Made by a program: the position numbers and the translations under genes
The notes under the pieces: generated by a model
What the model saw: the letters and a program-made list of their open reading frames with translations, nothing else
What the model was told of the DNA's origin: nothing
Databases searched by the model: none
In this document: one piece after another, positions 1-12,100 of the stretch
Layout of the letters: each line of letters starts with the position of its first letter
Numbering within the stretch: the first letter of the stretch is position 1
Assembly: GCA_000328365.1 (NCBI GenBank)
Contig: KB293638.1
Location: 150,808 to 214,807, forward strand
Length of the DNA stretch: 64,000 nt
Direction: 5' to 3'
Source: Capitella teleta
Lineage: Eukaryota > Annelida > Polychaeta > Capitellidae

Positions 1-2
1 TT

Positions 3-964
3 GCTCCAGTTGAGCCACCGAAACCAAAGGAGGTCAAGAAGTTAAAGGACGAGATGCCGAAGAAGAAAACCATCAGCCCCATTCGCGTCACCCCGGATCG
101 CAACAAGATCGAGAAGAGGAAGACCAAGGACCTCAAACCCAAGCTGCTCAAGAGGCCAAAGGCAACGGAAGCAGGGGAGGAGAAACGGGATGAGGCCAAG
201 ATGTTCGTTCAGGCGCCAGAACTCTCCAAGTGGGAGAAAGACGCGTCATCGAGTGAAGATGAGGAGGTCATCGTAGCCGCCTCCAAGCGCAGGAAGTTGG
301 ATCCTTTGAAGTCATCTCTGCCGAAATCAGTCATCGAAAGCGCTGAGAACCTGCTCGCCAATAAGCCTCGCAAGGGAGCCGTCGTGTCGTCAGCCAGCAT
401 GCGATCGCCTCCACCCGCCACCAAATCACGCCAGCAGAAGCAGGCGAGCGGCCGCAAGGTGTTTGTGGAGGGATCTCCGAGTCCTGTACGCGGGGAAAAA
501 GAGAAGCAGCGTAAGGTAACGAAGGATGACGGTCACTCTTTCCAAGTGACGGTCACGGCGCAGGACACGAAGCGAAGGAACAGTCAGCCGTTTGATCTGC
601 GCGACAAACTCAAGTCGCACCCAGAACCCCCACCGACTGACAAACGCAACGTCTCGGCGGCGGACAGGAGCCACAAGCCGATCGTGGATCGGAAGATTTC
701 TGTCATGGAGGAAGACATCTTTGAGCCGGATTACGATGAAGACGTTGACCTGCCTCTCGCGAAATCGGCTGCGAGTAAGAAACAGTTGACGCGGAAACAT
801 AGCGACACCGATTCCGACTCTCATCTCGTAACATGGAAGCGGCGAAACGAGAGCGAATTGGCGGCTCAATATCTGAGAAGAAACACAAGAAAGATAAGAA
901 GAAGAAAGTTAAGAAGGAAAAGAAGAAACACAAGAAGCATAAGAATAAGGATAAAGATATTTGA
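3..964 (+). CDS. 3' end of an unrecognised Lys/Ser-rich, probably nuclear protein (partial)
   Basis: The frame is open from the first bases of the window, so the gene starts upstream. The protein is low-complexity: basic KKK/KRK clusters, SSSEDEE and SDTDSD acidic-serine patches, and SP dipeptides (SPIR, GSPSPVR), typical of nuclear splicing or chromatin scaffolds. I infer an intron at 828-877 (50 nt, GT...AG, both ends in phase 0). Splicing it gives a C-terminus of 28 residues alternating Lys/His/Asp (KKHKKDKKKKVKKEKKKHKK...) ending at a TGA at 962-964. Without splicing, the frame runs to 992 with an Arg-rich tail that looks like frame-shifted Lys codons. Intron size matches other introns in this window. 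AATAAA sites follow at 1264 and 1342. I do not recognise the family. Confidence 0.7.
828..877 (+). other. Probable 50-nt intron in the Lys-rich gene
   Basis: It begins GTAACA and ends CTGAG, and removing it keeps phase 0 and restores a Lys-rich tail typical of such proteins. Other introns in the window are of the same size (48-51 nt in the epoxide hydrolase gene). Retention would swap the last 28 residues for a different basic tail ending at 992. Confidence 0.6.
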
Positions 965-2848
965 TGTTCTTTATTTTTGTCAGTATTTTTGAGAGTGTGT
1001 ATTCGTTAGTTGAATGTTTTTTTTTTTTTTTTTTTGCCCCTTTTTTTTTGCCCTTTTTTTATATGTTGGGGTATGCAAGGATGAGTGCGGAGTAAGGATG
1101 TATATTTTTTTGACTGCTAAATCGTATTAGTTATAATCCGCATTTATTGCATTTTTTTTTTTTTTTTTTTTTCTAACGTTTTTCATTTTGAGTACAAGGG
1201 AAGAAAGTGCGTCCTGCCGTTTCATTTGCTGTCTTCTGATTGGGTTCATTCGGTGCATTGCGGAATAAAAGATTTATTCTGCGGTGTTAAACCTTCGATG
1301 AGATATTGGAAGATGTTGCACGAATTTCAAATTTTGGATGAAATAAAAATGTATAAAATATATTTACTCCTTTCGTTGTTTTATTTTATTGCTCTTTGAG
1401 TTTTATCGTGAGTATTTCAGGTTTCGTTGATCGTGGTAATATTGGATGCCGTCGGGTGAAAATACAAACCCATTCGGGAATTATAGGACACAGCTGTTTG
1501 CTAGATGGTCAGATAGCAGTCCTCTGGCTCAATGGATCCACTTGGGATGTTATCCTTGCGACGATTAGGCAGACTGTTTCCTTGTATTGAAGAAATGATC
1601 AGTATAATATCTGGGGAATGCAACCGAGTTCATGGAACAGCACACGGAATGTATCGGGACGTCCATTATGCAAACCTCTGCCTCCTTTTCGGTGTCGTAA
1701 TTGGTGTGATGACAAATAGAAGGATGAAATGTTGATGAATAGAAGTGGAGCTGTGGTTGCCCTAGCTAACCGATCTATCAATATCTTGTGGGCATTTTCA
1801 AATCAATTCGCACGCTTTAAATTACCCATGAAATTTACACCAAGTGGATTCAGTATTGATAAGTGCATGTACCCAACGTGGTCGTAATTTTATGCTGTCC
1901 GAACACGGAAGTATTGAACCTAATTCAATATCTAAATCTGTTGCATTCTTGGATTGATGACAACGTGATTGTAGCAAGAATAGTTTATTCGTAGAGCACC
2001 ATGGATGGAAGGAAAACCCAAGGTAACAACTGACGATTACCAGACTCTACAGTCTACAAATATATACATATATATTTATTCCAGAAGATTTCAGGGAAAA
2101 AGGGAAGAAGCTATGTGTAACTTAGTAAGCAAAGGTATATTCTAGTCAATTCTATATCATCGCTATACAACCGACGAGTCTTCAAGATAAAGCAGTAAAT
2201 AGAATTCCTTCGAGAATATTGTACACGGTTCCTATTGGGATTAGTAGCAATCGCTCTCCACGACAAAAGCATAAAATTACATCATCTAATATATAGTAAC
2301 ATGTGACAAACACAGAACGTAATATCTACATTATTTTGGTTCCGGCTTATATTATTCCAATTGTGATTAACTAGACAAAAATCACAAAATCGTGAAATTA
2401 CACCATCTAAAGTAATATGTTTGCACAGTACTATCCATATAGTACTTAGGTCCCGGTTTGAATACCTAATGTTTTTTATATGGCCATGTGAACTTAAATT
2501 TAGATCCTGTTATAGCAGGAAGAAGAACTTGCTATCGACCACAAGCAGAGCACGAAGAGTCTATACACACATATTAGATTACAGTGACCTTTGCTTACAG
2601 ACATATATGACATTGCGTGCACGTTATTGCTTTTTCAGGGTTATAAACATACAAACGAGTAAATTACCAGATATATTTGGCATTCTACGGAAGACTGCAT
2701 TTTAAACGACGTGTATTTTTTCCCATTTAAGGTGATTTGTCTTCACATGTATTAACGGCTGCATGTGAGCCAGTAGACATCCGTGCGTATAATATGTGTG
2801 CCTAAGACATATTGATTAAAATCGCCTCTGAATACGGGTCTATCAAGC
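965..2848. other. Intergenic, T-rich, no gene seen
   Basis: It contains poly-T runs near 1018-1060 and 1150-1172 and two AATAAA polyadenylation signals (1264, 1342) that probably serve the upstream gene. The short open frames inside have no recognisable protein and no supporting splice context. Confidence 0.5.
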
Positions 2849-5566
2849 ATGGAACTGGTTCGCCTTTTGGTGTACCTGGTACTGGTGGCTGTTGTTGGCG
2901 CGGACTCCAGTACTACCGACTCCAGTACCACAAGGTCAAGCGACTTAGGAGGCTGCCGATTACAACTGAAAGATGACGAACTACTTGAGAAGATCGCATT
3001 GCTCAAAGAAGGCGGAATCAACCTCATCGAGTACAATGTCACGCTGGATGGTACGGATCAACTCCTGGATGGAGAAGGGGTTGTGTATGAATCACATCGC
3101 TGGCACAGGGTGTTCAACAGGCACGGAGAGGTCATCTTGTCTCTGGCATTCAACTACGATATGCTATCTTTGTCACTGCTCAACATCGGCGTGGGGCATC
3201 TCGACGTGGTTCTCCAGGACAATCCTTCAGGGTGCTTCGCATCACTGGAGCAACCAGATGCCATCAACTCTGTGGTTGATATCTTGATGCGAGATTTTGA
3301 CGAAGGCGTGGAACCCGTTTATATGGGCAACCACGAAGGAGTGTGTTACCAGCAGTTGAGGGAGGTCAAGGACGGGATTGGTAGATTTGTTGACGAATGT
3401 TGCTCAAGAACGAAATCCAACTACAACACGACGTGCTCCAGTATTGAGCCCCCGTTCACAATCGATATCATGTACACGTTACTCGTTATTCTGAAGATCG
3501 GATTTCTTCTGTTTGGACCACTTTATCTCAAAGACTGGGTGTTCAGCGATTCGCCCCAGAAGAAAGTGTACTCTATTCCAATGTCTGATGAACTGACCGT
3601 GACCTTGCCTTCAGAGGTCGTTAAGAAGTACACCGACAAAGACGAGGTGTCATCCAAGAATGGAGTTCAGCTAGAGTGCAAATTGAAGACGCTACACATT
3701 GTGGTTGATCACGCGAAATTGATCACAGAGCAGAAGGTTCCAGTCGGCTTCTTCAGGTACATCTTTGAGAACATCTTCTTGTGCAAGTTGATGAAGAGCC
3801 AGCCATTCCAAGCGTGCTGCGCTCAGAGCATCTTTGGTAGTTGGAGCAAACGTTTCCTGTTTCTTCCTCTGTTTTCAAGGGAAACCAGCTGCAACTGGCG
3901 CTGGAAGCAAAGCCTGTCATGGGGTCACTTATTTCGGTTGGTTGGCGGCGTGGGTATATTCCTACTCATCTCTCTTCCCTTCATGTTCCGATGCATCATG
4001 TTCTACGTCTATGAAAAACCCGAGATCATTCTGAGAAAGGCTGCGTTGGACGCCAGGGATTTGAAACCGGAAGTCGACCACAACATTTTCCAGCTTTTGA
4101 CTCCAGCACATTCAGCTCTAAGAGCAGTGTACGGTTTATACTTTGTCAGTTTCATCGTTTTGGCAATTTGCCACAAGATGTACCCCGTGGCCCTGAGGAA
4201 CCTCATCATGCCAGCGTTGGCTGACCTGCAGAGCGTCTCTTACATCGAGGTCGCCCGCATGGCTATATCGCACTTGTTGCTTCCCTTCGAGAAGTTCGGC
4301 GTCGTGGGCTTTTTGGTATCAGTGCTGTATCTTCCCGTTGCCTTGATCGGATGCCTCATTGCTGTCGTGTGCTACTGCGTTCCTACCTTGTACATGATCG
4401 GAAGAATCTTCATCCACCATCGGCCATCGTTCTTCAAAGCTCAAACGAAAAAAAATGAAATGGATTTATCGCGCAGCAACGAGACAAAATTGAAACAGGG
4501 AAAACACAAAGCGTTTCTATCAGAAGGAACGAATCGATGCGTAGAAGATATTCTGATGTTGGAGAACATCAGCCACGACCAGCTGACCAGTCCAGTCGGG
4601 AAGCGACAGAAGGAGGTCTATTCTAAGAGGACAGCGAGGGAGCGGGTCATGCTGAAATGCCCCAAGCTCATCCAGATCTTCATGGGCATTGCGATTATCG
4701 TCCAGATGTTAGCCATCCTTGGTATGTACGCGGAGGTGGCCGGCTTCCTGGCTGAAGCGCTGGTGTTGACTTTGATGGGAGCGATCGTCAATGCTAGCAC
4801 AGCGCACAAGTATGTCATGCTGGTATTTTGGATGACCATGTACAGCACGAGTTGCTTCAACAAAGTCTACGAAGCGTACTATAAAGTCAGTCATAAACTT
4901 TTTAGCTTCATCAAAAACAAACTTGGATCTCAAGTGATGACGTACATGATCGCCCCTGAAGATGAACACCAAGACATGGCATTCAAGTTCTTCACCCGAA
5001 TCGAGATGCAGAACTTTGACCAGCAGCGTCGACTGCGATCGGCCGTTGTAGAGTCTGAAGATTCTGATGTTGATGACGTTCTGGAGGAAGAACTCGTCTG
5101 GGGAGGAGGACCTGGTACTGCCGACTGGAAGACCTGCTCGCTGGCTCTCTTTGTTGACAAGAACCACGTTCCTCGCATTCCTGAGAAGCTGTTCTTCCTC
5201 GTCAGCCAGCAGGAGGTCCTGGGTTGTCCGGGGCCCATCTACAAGAGCATGGCAAAAGCGACTAAAAACCTGCTCAACATGATCCTCTTCTTGCTCTTCG
5301 TCTTCATCATCATCTTGACATTCGGTGACATCTACCACCTGTCTTCCACCAACCAACTGATTCTCACTGCCGTCGGCGGATTCATCCCGGACATTATCCG
5401 CAGAGTATTGCAGCCCAAAGTCGACATTGACGTTGATCTCAACACTTACACGTTTCACCAGAAGATTCAAAACATTCTGTGCAATTACAAGGAGCGCTGG
5501 CCGGTGGCTGAGCTCAGGTGCCTCCGATACACTGAAGTGGATGATGGAAATGGTGCAGGGCACTGA
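2849..5566 (+). CDS. Intronless 905-residue multi-pass membrane protein, family not recognised
   Basis: A single uninterrupted frame. It starts with a signal peptide (about residues 1-18, ending VVGADS), then a luminal or extracellular domain (about 19-205) with several Cys (GC near 35, GCF, GVCY, ECC, TTCSS) and sequons NVT and NTT. Hydrophobic segments lie at about 206-228, 364-388, 428-446, 483-522 (long enough for two passes), 609-655 (probably two) and 810-832. Between them are a basic cytoplasmic-type loop around 525-605 and an acidic stretch (ESEDSDVDDVLEEE) near 735. The C-terminal part carries a conserved-looking block around 755-800 (DWKTCSLALFVDKNH, then PEKLFFLVSQQEVLGCPGP). An AATAAA lies at 5684, and a CAAAAA simple repeat follows the stop. 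It superficially resembles DC-STAMP-like multi-pass proteins, but I see no motif that proves it. Every other complete gene here has introns. Confidence 0.85.
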   Translation: MELVRLLVYLVLVAVVGADSSTTDSSTTRSSDLGGCRLQLKDDELLEKIALLKEGGINLIEYNVTLDGTDQLLDGEGVVYESHRWHRVFNRHGEVILSLAFNYDMLSLSLLNIGVGHLDVVLQDNPSGCFASLEQPDAINSVVDILMRDFDEGVEPVYMGNHEGVCYQQLREVKDGIGRFVDECCSRTKSNYNTTCSSIEPPFTIDIMYTLLVILKIGFLLFGPLYLKDWVFSDSPQKKVYSIPMSDELTVTLPSEVVKKYTDKDEVSSKNGVQLECKLKTLHIVVDHAKLITEQKVPVGFFRYIFENIFLCKLMKSQPFQACCAQSIFGSWSKRFLFLPLFSRETSCNWRWKQSLSWGHLFRLVGGVGIFLLISLPFMFRCIMFYVYEKPEIILRKAALDARDLKPEVDHNIFQLLTPAHSALRAVYGLYFVSFIVLAICHKMYPVALRNLIMPALADLQSVSYIEVARMAISHLLLPFEKFGVVGFLVSVLYLPVALIGCLIAVVCYCVPTLYMIGRIFIHHRPSFFKAQTKKNEMDLSRSNETKLKQGKHKAFLSEGTNRCVEDILMLENISHDQLTSPVGKRQKEVYSKRTARERVMLKCPKLIQIFMGIAIIVQMLAILGMYAEVAGFLAEALVLTLMGAIVNASTAHKYVMLVFWMTMYSTSCFNKVYEAYYKVSHKLFSFIKNKLGSQVMTYMIAPEDEHQDMAFKFFTRIEMQNFDQQRRLRSAVVESEDSDVDDVLEEELVWGGGPGTADWKTCSLALFVDKNHVPRIPEKLFFLVSQQEVLGCPGPIYKSMAKATKNLLNMILFLLFVFIIILTFGDIYHLSSTNQLILTAVGGFIPDIIRRVLQPKVDIDVDLNTYTFHQKIQNILCNYKERWPVAELRCLRYTEVDDGNGAGH

Positions 5567-6902
5567 AAAACAAAAACAAAAACAAAAACAAACAGCTGCA
5601 TGATGCTATTAACGATAACTACATGAAATTATAATTGTAATGATAATATGATAATAACAATGTAATATTAACCCAATAACAATAATAAAGAGTTTGCAGA
5701 CTGCATAACCATATTTGAGTGTTCGTCACTCATTCTGAAGTTCATTCGATATCTCTGATACGAACACACACTTGTTGTTCGGAATGTGGGTTTTTATATA
5801 ATAATTATTATGTAATGTCCTAATGGGAGTGATCGGGCTTTGTTCAAGGAGTAAATTGCAACAGGTTCAATTCTTGGAAACACACCTGTGAAATATACAA
5901 TCGTAAGTGTTACGTAATATGTTTAATTCACCAGAATTTCAGCTGAAATCGACAGAATGGTAGCACTTTCAAAATTCATAAAAAGATCCATAATTATAAT
6001 TATGTTTGATGACTTCATGAACTTCAGGTAACTAACTCTCAATTCAGACGAAGCAAGCGTGTCCTTTACATGTGAAAGCATGATTTTCATCGACATCTGA
6101 GCAAACAGAAATAGATATATAATCTATACTTATGTGTGTGTTGGCCAAGTATAATTTTACGCGTGATATAATATACGTTTTATAATCTTGTTGAGGTGCG
6201 TCTGTGTTATGCACGCTGTGCATGCCCGTAGCACGCACACACACGCACACACACAATGCTAATATAAGGTATCCATGCACGTGCATGCAGATGCGTCCGG
6301 ACGAATTCAGATCCAAAGGATGAAATGAACAATGATCAAATGTATATGCCCCTTTTTAATCATAACGACATTGAATCGGAGCATTGTGGAACCAGTCCCC
6401 TCCCTCTTCTCCCCGCCGAGTGATATCGAGTGATATCAACGACGATGACTTCTTTGGATGAGAACGGATGATGAGATGATCGCCGTGAGCGGATTCATGT
6501 CGTCGTCACAACGATCCCTTTTCCATAATTTGTCTCCTTTTTCTTTGCCCATTCAGCTCCCGGCCTGCCGCTTCGGCAGCGAGGGGGGAAGGGGGCGTCT
6601 CCCTTTGGGCGGCATGGGGACTATCGATCTGTTTCGGCGGCAGGGGGGGAGTGGGGCTGTGCAGCGGTCGATGCAGTGCAGGGTACAGGAGATGTGCTGC
6701 CACCGCTCGCTCGATGCATGAATGGATTGACTGCGCGCAATGCTCAACTCGGCTTCTTGGAGACCGAAGCACACTGCACGCGGAAACATCGAGGGATCTT
6801 TCAGTGGATGTGATGAACAAAAGGAACATTCATGGATTGTGTGATTGAAGCCAGGTAGCTCAGTGTCCATTACAGTGTCAATCACACAGCGAGCTGCTTC
6901 AG
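5567..6902. other. Intergenic spacer and likely FBXL16 promoter/5' UTR
   Basis: It opens with the 3' flank of the membrane-protein gene (a CAAAAA repeat at about 5567-5593 and AATAAA at 5684) and contains an AC microsatellite near 6234-6257. From about 6390 to 6720 it becomes G+C-rich with G-tracts, unlike its surroundings, which fits a promoter or 5' UTR for the next gene. No coding exon is recognised. Confidence 0.4.
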
Positions 6903-9111
6903 ATGAACACCATGGCGGGAATGTCGTCCATTAGCAAGGCTTGTTTGGAATTATCCAACAGCATTCGTGGATTTCGATTGAGTCGTTCGCAGTCAGATTC
7001 CGTGCCCCTGGCTCCCTCTGGTGGCGCCAATGGTGTGACCACTGGCGCCAAACTGGACCTATTGGGATCGTCTCCTGGGCGCTCCGCCCCGACAGCGGCC
7101 GCCTCGGTCACGACGACAATCAGCCGTGCCATCAAATCGGCCACGAACCGTGTCAAGGCCTTCGACCGAAATGGACAGTCTCCAGTTCAGCTGCAGCAGC
7201 CGCCTACCTCACCGCCACCAGCCGCACAGCCGCCACCGCTGCTGAAGGCACGAAAACCCATGCCGAACATTTGGCAAGACGAGAAATTCCTCTTGAAATT
7301 CTTCTTCTATTTTTCTCCGTGTGAACGCTGTGTTCTGGCGCAAGTATGCGCGCAGTGGAGGGACCTACTTTACCAGACGCCGTACTGGTCTGGTGTGACC
7401 CCTGTGCTGAACTTCAAGGAATGGGTGAAAGACGAGGCGGGGAAGGCCTGCTTCTACCGCTCCATCCAACACAGAGGCTTCGATTCGCTGTGCTTATTCA
7501 GCGCCACTGATACAGATATCGGCGACATCACAACAAACTTTCCATACAGTCGCAAAAACGTGCGCAGTTTGACATTGAGGTGCTCGAACATTTCGGACTC
7601 AGGGCTGCAGATGCTCACGGAACGCATGACGTGTGTCTTTCAACTGGAACTCTCCGGCTGCAATGAGATCACGGAGGCCGGCTTGTGGGCTTGCCTTAAC
7701 TCCCGCATCGTGTCCCTCAGCATCAGTGACTGCATCAACGTCGCTGACGACTCCGTCGGAGCCATCGCCCAGTTGCTACCCTCCCTCTATGAGCTAACCC
7801 TGCAGGCGTACCACGTGACCGACGCTGCTCTCTCGCTCTTCAGCGCGAAGCAGAGCTACACCCTCAGCATCCTGCGACTGCATTCGTGCTGGGAGATCAC
7901 CAACCACGGCATCGTCAACGTCATCCACGCTCTGCCCAACCTGACGGTGCTCAGCCTGAGCGGCTGCAGTAAGATCACCGATGATGGAGTCGAGCTGATC
8001 GCCGAGAATTTACGCAAACTGAAAAGCCTCGATTTGTCCTGGTGTCCGCGCATAACGGACGCTGCCCTGGAGTACATCGCATGTGATCTGGGTCAACTGG
8101 AGGAGCTGACATTGGACAGGTGTGCTGGATGCCTCTTTTGTCACGTGATACTTATACGCATGCGCATATGCGAAACAAAGCACAATTTCTCTTTCTGGGA
8201 ACAATATATCAGCCTTCGAGCAAACTGTGTGCTCGGCATGATGAGTTCATCTCCCACTCCCCCCGGGCCATGTTCCCTCTTGGTGATGGCCTTTATGGGC
8301 ACAGATTTATTAACAAAGGGCTTGAGAGCTGGCTTCCCTATAAGGCGCGCATACACAACCCTTGTCGCTGTTGGTGCATACCCTAGATGGCTCAAGGGTA
8401 AAGCATTGCGCATTCGAGGGCGTATATAGGCGCGCCACTCAGCAATGAAGCCAATCTGTGCACCGTAGATAGAAATCCAGGGTTTGCATGGCTTTATATG
8501 GGTTCGATGTATATGTTTGATTCTTTTGTTCCAGGTGCTCGCATATTACTGATATTGGCGTAGGATACCTATCCACTATGACGTCACTGCTTCGACTTTT
8601 CTTACGATGGTGCACGCAACTACGCGACTTTGGCCTTCAACACCTGTACACGATGAAGAGCCTGCGGGTGCTCTCCCTGGCAGGTGTGTATGAGGGGGCT
8701 ATGAAACACTGACAGCACTGTAATTAAAGCCATTCAAACGCTGCCACCGAGTGCTATAATCATACAGTAGAGCCTCAACATCGTAATCAAAGACAATTAC
8801 GTAATCAAGGGGGTCCACCCCCGCCTTTCAGGTGCCGTGGGTGTACATAATCAGCGATGCAGTATATCAACGGATTAACCTCCTTGATTTCACTCCATCC
8901 GCCTGCACGCCATCATAATAAATTGATGGAACAATTCGACCTGATATCTGGTTTTTCTTCAGGTTGCAATCTGCTCACTCCGAGCGGTCTGACCGGTTTG
9001 ATGCAGCTGTTCAGTTTGGTTGAACTGGAACTGACCAACTGTCCTGGAGCGACCTCGGACGTGTGCGTCTATCTGAAAGAAAACATGCCAAACTGCTTGA
9101 TTATTGAATAG
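6903..9111 (+). CDS. FBXL16: F-box/LRR-repeat protein 16
   Basis: Exons are 6903-8119, 8535-8683 and 8963-9111; phases agree and give 504 residues, close to the vertebrate protein (about 480). Residues 1-120 are a Ser/Pro-rich disordered leader. The F-box (about 124-165) reads ...[25 protein letters not shown]. From about 195 to the end are LRRs that match FBXL16 closely: [64 protein letters not shown] and the ending [11 protein letters not shown]...LIIE. FBXL16 is known as an F-box protein reported to bind PP2A and to stabilise client proteins rather than act as an ordinary SCF receptor. Introns are 415 and 279 nt. Reading from exon 1 into intron 1 stays open to 8429, which is not conserved protein. 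Confidence 0.95.
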
Positions 9112-12100
9112 CGTTTTTGACATAATGTATATTATTACGACCACGACGAGGACATATCTCTCCGCATTGGCGTCAAACGCGATCCAAGGCACCAAATACA
9201 ATCGAGGTCATGACCTCTGACGTGACCCCTGGTTCATCTAGTGAACTTGGCAGGATATCAAAATAATATGACTTCAGATCAACATGATTGGATTTCCTCA
9301 TTGGATTTGTGGTTTGAGTTATTATGCTGTATTTGTTTCACTGTTTGTTTGTTTGTTTGGGTGGGTTTACGGAGAATAATTATATTATGCCCTTCATTGT
9401 TTTTATTGGTGGGCATTTTTTAAAATTTCTTTTGTTTGAAAACTAGATACAATTGAGCACTTTAAAAGAAGAGAAAATACCTCATGCAATCCACATAATT
9501 TTTATTGTGTTCGTTGACTATAAAGTGTTTGATTTGATTTGATTTGGCATAATTCCTATAATTATGCATAATAATAATAATTATAATAATAATTATGCAT
9601 AATAATTATGCATAATTATGCCCCCTGATCAATTGTCGTAAAAAAATTGAACACAATCCGCAATTGCAAAGAAGAAGAGACAAACAAAATTGAGTTCAAA
9701 ATCGAAATTAAAAAAAGAAGAAGAGATATATATAAATAACAAAAACAGGTTTACTGGTTATGACTCTGTATTATCGGGCGATGATTATGATTCCGATTAT
9801 TTGTGTGTGCTATAGTTTTCACAGATGCTCAAAGTGATTTTTGAATATTGTGATACCAGTCTAAGTTGATAGTCATTGCGTGCATTGAAGGCGTGCATAC
9901 GGGTTCCGAATAAGGGNNNNNNNNNNNNNNNNNNNNNNNNNNNNNNNNNNNNNNNNNNNNNNNNNNNNNNNNNNNNNNNNNNNNNNNNNNNNNNNNNNNN
10001 NNNNNNNNNNNNNNNNNNNNNNNNNNNNNNNNNNNNNNNNNNNNNNNNNNNNNNNNNNNNNNNNNNNNNNNNNNNNNNNNNNNNNNNNNNNNNNNNNNNN
10101 NNNNNNNNNNNNNNNNNNNNNTATAATAGAACCACCTTACAGATTTCAAGTGGATACTGTTATGGTGGAGAGCATCATATATAATGCATCAGATTCCTAT
10201 CACAGTCCACGGACAGGGATCGATGTTTGCATCAGCGTCCGCCATTTACTTGTTCAGCTAAAAAAAGGCCAGCTCTCTAGCAAATCAATAGCACAACTTG
10301 GGAGCCCATCGAACGTTCTAGGACAGTGCGCACGTTTTGGCCACACTCCTTGAGTCTTCGTCGAACAACCAACGCACGCACATTCCGCCACAAACGCGAC
10401 CTTGCGGTGAAAGCGAGGCTTGTCCGCGATCGATCGAGCGCCCCAGGGAGATCGTATTTTGGGCAATATCCCAGCCGCACCGATGCCGCAACCAGGTTAA
10501 AGATCTATAGTGCTTTCATCACCGGAACCTCTTGTGACGTCACACATTTAAAGTGCAGAAAGGGGGTAATCAGAGAACGCATAGAGAGATTACAGCACGC
10601 AGTATATGGGTTTATAAATGCATCAATTGCATCAGTGTGCATGGCCCAAACGAATGCTCTAGTGCTTGGATCAGTGGACGAGACCGCATTGCACTGTACA
10701 CGCGCACACAGACGGTGTCACTGCCTCTATAATCTGCAATCTGCGTTTCCTTGTTTATCCAATAAGCTGCGTTCGTATTGGAGACTCAATGCTCTGCTGG
10801 GCTCGATTTTTTTCCGCGTTAGATCCTTGCAGCAATCATCATATAATGAACGGACAATGGGCAGCCATAATCTCATCGCTGCCTTTGGCCAGACGACCAT
10901 CACTGATTGAATTCTGTTCGCGGAGACATAGCTTCAGGTTGTAAACACTGGACTCCCTTCTTCCTTATGTTTGCCGTGCATTACGTGTATATGGACAGGA
11001 GTAATTAGTATCGGTCACCCAGTTCGGCTTTGATGTGCTTTGCGGAGGCCAGCGCAGAAATGTCCCTACTCGGTACAAAGTTCAAGGAAGACTCCTTATA
11101 TGGTAACGGCCATAGGACATGTACACACATTACTTATTGTGATGAGGGCTTCTCAGAGGAATTACTGATCGGTGCAACATATTATAACAATGGCTGTTTG
11201 TGAACTTCCTTGCTGACCGACTTTCTTTCGGTGCGTTTCTGTCGATTACATCTGAATGGCACTTGAACAGTCTCAGAACATAAAAGCCTCAGAGTGGCAT
11301 GAGAAAGTTCAGAACTGAAGAGTACTTCGCGATGAAAGGGCACAATTACGAAAACAAATTGCTTGGAACATCCAATAGAATTGCACACAGACAGCAAAAC
11401 TCTTCACTCTTTTATTTATTTATTTATTATTTTTATTATTAAAGTAGCATTTCGTGTGTCCAAGTACCTGCCTTGTGCTCAGCTTTTCTTATCCGTATGT
11501 ACCAAACATGGACACGGGAAATACAAATATACAAATATACACGCAGGTCGCATTAAAAATAGCATGTAGTTAAAATGTAAAATAATGAATTCAACTGTGC
11601 CATTATGGAAAGCACGTAATCAGTCTTATACGCAAAAGAAAAAGCCGTTGGAGTTGACTGTAACAACAACTGACCATAGATGAATGGACAATGGTCATTG
11701 CACTGGTGCAGTGAGGACACCTTCTTCACTATGTGGCGATGCAATATAATATATATTACACTACATTATTACGTGTATATATTAATGTGCTATATTCTGC
11801 ATGACGCTATATGAAACAGATAACCTCAGATAAACGAAACGTTGAACTAATGTAATACTCATTACGCCTGAATATATTTTAATTTTCGACCGAAATAAAA
11901 GGATTTCCTTGGTTGGTAAACACTATGCATGCATTTCAGAATAAGCAAACTTGTTCAAAGATTTCAATAATTCAACAATTCGACACACATATTTGATATT
12001 TGACTTTGCTCATAGAGCCACACACTTGCACACATATTACAAAGATATTTAATAGATCATTATATCAAAACAGTTGAACATAAATGGATGAAACTGCAGT

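Noticed and set aside
4709-5563. Long minus-strand frame opposite the 905-residue membrane protein
   Set aside because: It is a shadow of the plus-strand codons; its translation has no hydrophobic or domain structure of its own.
8120-8429. Open extension of FBXL16 exon 1 into intron 1
   Set aside because: The homologous protein continues exactly at 8535 after a good donor at 8120; the extension has no LRR pattern.
10254-10480. CRISPR-like or operon-like structures
   Set aside because: The genes are intron-bearing animal genes; no regularly spaced repeats of CRISPR type occur anywhere in the window.
10326-10910. A 194-codon plus-strand open frame
   Set aside because: Its composition resembles random translation, there is no domain and no splice context, and other frames are equally open nearby.
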